DNA of 26,321 nt, from positions 1-26,321 of the forward strand of contig CAYWNA010000185.1 of NCBI GenBank assembly GCA_964459305.1. The letters run 5' to 3'. How positions within the stretch are numbered: position 1 is the first letter of the stretch; every line of letters begins with the position of its first letter. Of this stretch, positions 25,487 to 26,321 are shown piece by piece. The notes under the pieces are model-generated. The model saw only the letters and a program-made list of their open reading frames with translations, ran no database searches and was not told the origin of the DNA. The position numbers and the translations under genes are program-made. The stretch comes from CAYWNA01 sp964459305. GTDB lineage: Bacteria; Planctomycetota; Planctomycetia; Pirellulales; Pirellulaceae.

Positions 25487-25771
25487 GGGTTGTCCTTTCG
25501 TAGGTGCGTGGTAGCTGTTCAAGGTCCGACACCGGACGATCAGCCGAAACAGCACAAGGCTGTTTGTAGCTGCCAGGTTAAGCGAGATCAAGCAAATCAC
25601 TGCCCAGACACTACATCAGTCTCGAGCCGAGTAGAATACACCCGATTTCTCTGCTACAGTCTCACTTTGGTTTGGTCTCAGAAAACGGGTGCCCATTCAC
25701 CTCGCGGTCGCATCGAGCTGGAACGACGGGCCTCATGACAACGTCGACGCGTCCACTCTTAGGAGAACACA
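25487..25771. other. Divergent intergenic region, no gene recognised
   Basis: It holds the 5' ends of the glycosidase (-) and the enolase-superfamily gene (+). No clear promoter pair or operator was seen. The stretch 25580-25680 is the most AT-rich part. Confidence 0.4.
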
Positions 25772-26321
25772 ATGAAACGCATTCGCATCACACAGACCGA
25801 TTGCAACTTTGAGCGTGACCCGTTCATTCGCCCCTTCGGCTTCAAGGGCGGATACGTCCACGGCATGTGGCAGACCGTGGTGGGCCTGCGCAGCCAGGAA
25901 GGACATCTGGGCCTGGGACTCGGGGCCCAGTCGATCCTGTGGTCCGACGCATCGGTCTTTGCCGCCCACAGCGAAGCCGGCGGACATGCCGTGATGTTCG
26001 CCATGAGCGAGTACTCGCTGCACCTGCTCGATGGCATGGAGTTCACCTCGCCGATCGAGGTGGTCGACGAGATCCTGCCCAAAGTACACGCCTACGGCAA
26101 GGCCGTCAGCGGCAATCCCGACCTGCGTCTGACGTTCGCCTTGAACGCGCTGGTGTCGGTCGACAACGCGCTGTGGCAACTGTTCGCCCAGGAGAACGGC
26201 ATCGACGATTTCGATCAGATGGTGCCCGAGCCGTATCGGCCCGCGCTGGCCCACAAGCATCGCGAGCTCGCGTGTATCCCGCTGATGACCTACGCCATCC
26301 CGATCGACGAGGTGGTCGCCG
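25772..26321 (+). CDS. Enolase-superfamily (mandelate racemase/muconate cycloisomerase-like) protein, N-terminal part
   Basis: The frame is open to the right edge: 183 codons plus one base. The ATG at 25772 has AGGAG 6 nt upstream. Residues 1-130 fit the capping domain of the enolase superfamily: 'RIRITQTDCNFERDPFIRPFGFKGG', the GY/HG-rich loop, and FALNALVSVDNALWQLFAQ (about 128-147), which corresponds to the helix before the barrel. PLMTYAIPIDEVV then starts the barrel strand leading to the catalytic lysine (outside the window). Members epimerise dipeptides or dehydrate sugar acids; the side cannot be decided without the barrel. It has a good chance of acting in sugar-acid or muropeptide catabolism, but this is an inference. 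Confidence 0.75.
   Translation, partial: MKRIRITQTDCNFERDPFIRPFGFKGGYVHGMWQTVVGLRSQEGHLGLGLGAQSILWSDASVFAAHSEAGGHAVMFAMSEYSLHLLDGMEFTSPIEVVDEILPKVHAYGKAVSGNPDLRLTFALNALVSVDNALWQLFAQENGIDDFDQMVPEPYRPALAHKHRELACIPLMTYAIPIDEVVA

Overview
The window looks like a chromosomal segment of a planctomycete, probably of the Pirellula/Blastopirellula type. This is inferred from the gene content: a fused ResB-CcsA cytochrome c biogenesis protein, a very long secretin with a helical N-terminal half, a TPR-like protein opening with a degenerate SEC-C-type cysteine motif, secreted glycoside hydrolases of polymer-degrading planctomycetes, and abundant palindromic repeats just behind stop codons. No tRNA, rRNA, CRISPR array or intact mobile element was seen.

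Layout. 1-298: 3' end of a DUF1611-family gene, closed by a long hairpin. 502-3503: a PhoD-type phosphatase (-) and a secreted protein of uncertain function (+), divergent. 4013-7762: a large secretin-like outer-membrane protein, starting at TTG. 7781-7863: three hairpins sharing one core, between convergent genes. 7956-9590: a polytopic membrane protein (-). 9775-12070: a YbaK-type deacylase (+) whose 3' end overlaps, tail to tail, an Eco57I/TaqI-like adenine methyltransferase (-). 12408-15761: a TPR-like protein followed 9 nt later by ribD. 16117-20547: a small lipoprotein followed by the ResB-CcsA fusion gene, which an assembly gap interrupts. 20766-21998: a secreted BNR/sialidase-type protein. 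22257-22662: a decayed stretch with a frameshifted zinc-ribbon membrane gene and a tyrosine-recombinase remnant. 22877-25486: a large secreted NPCBM plus clan-D (GH36/GH27-like) glycosidase (-). 25772-end: the 5' part of an enolase-superfamily gene (+).

Functionally the window is mixed: housekeeping (riboflavin, cytochrome c maturation, tRNA proofreading), outer-membrane secretion, and extracellular polysaccharide or phosphoester use. I found no convincing new multi-gene system. The most distinctive signal is non-coding: several long imperfect hairpins placed directly behind, or overlapping, stop codons. One family is present twice (15762-15871 and 21998-22108), and another encodes the last residues of RibD. 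The 100-N gap at 19362-19461 is flanked by identical 55-bp sequences and is almost certainly an assembly artefact; collapsing it restores one 1210-residue reading frame.
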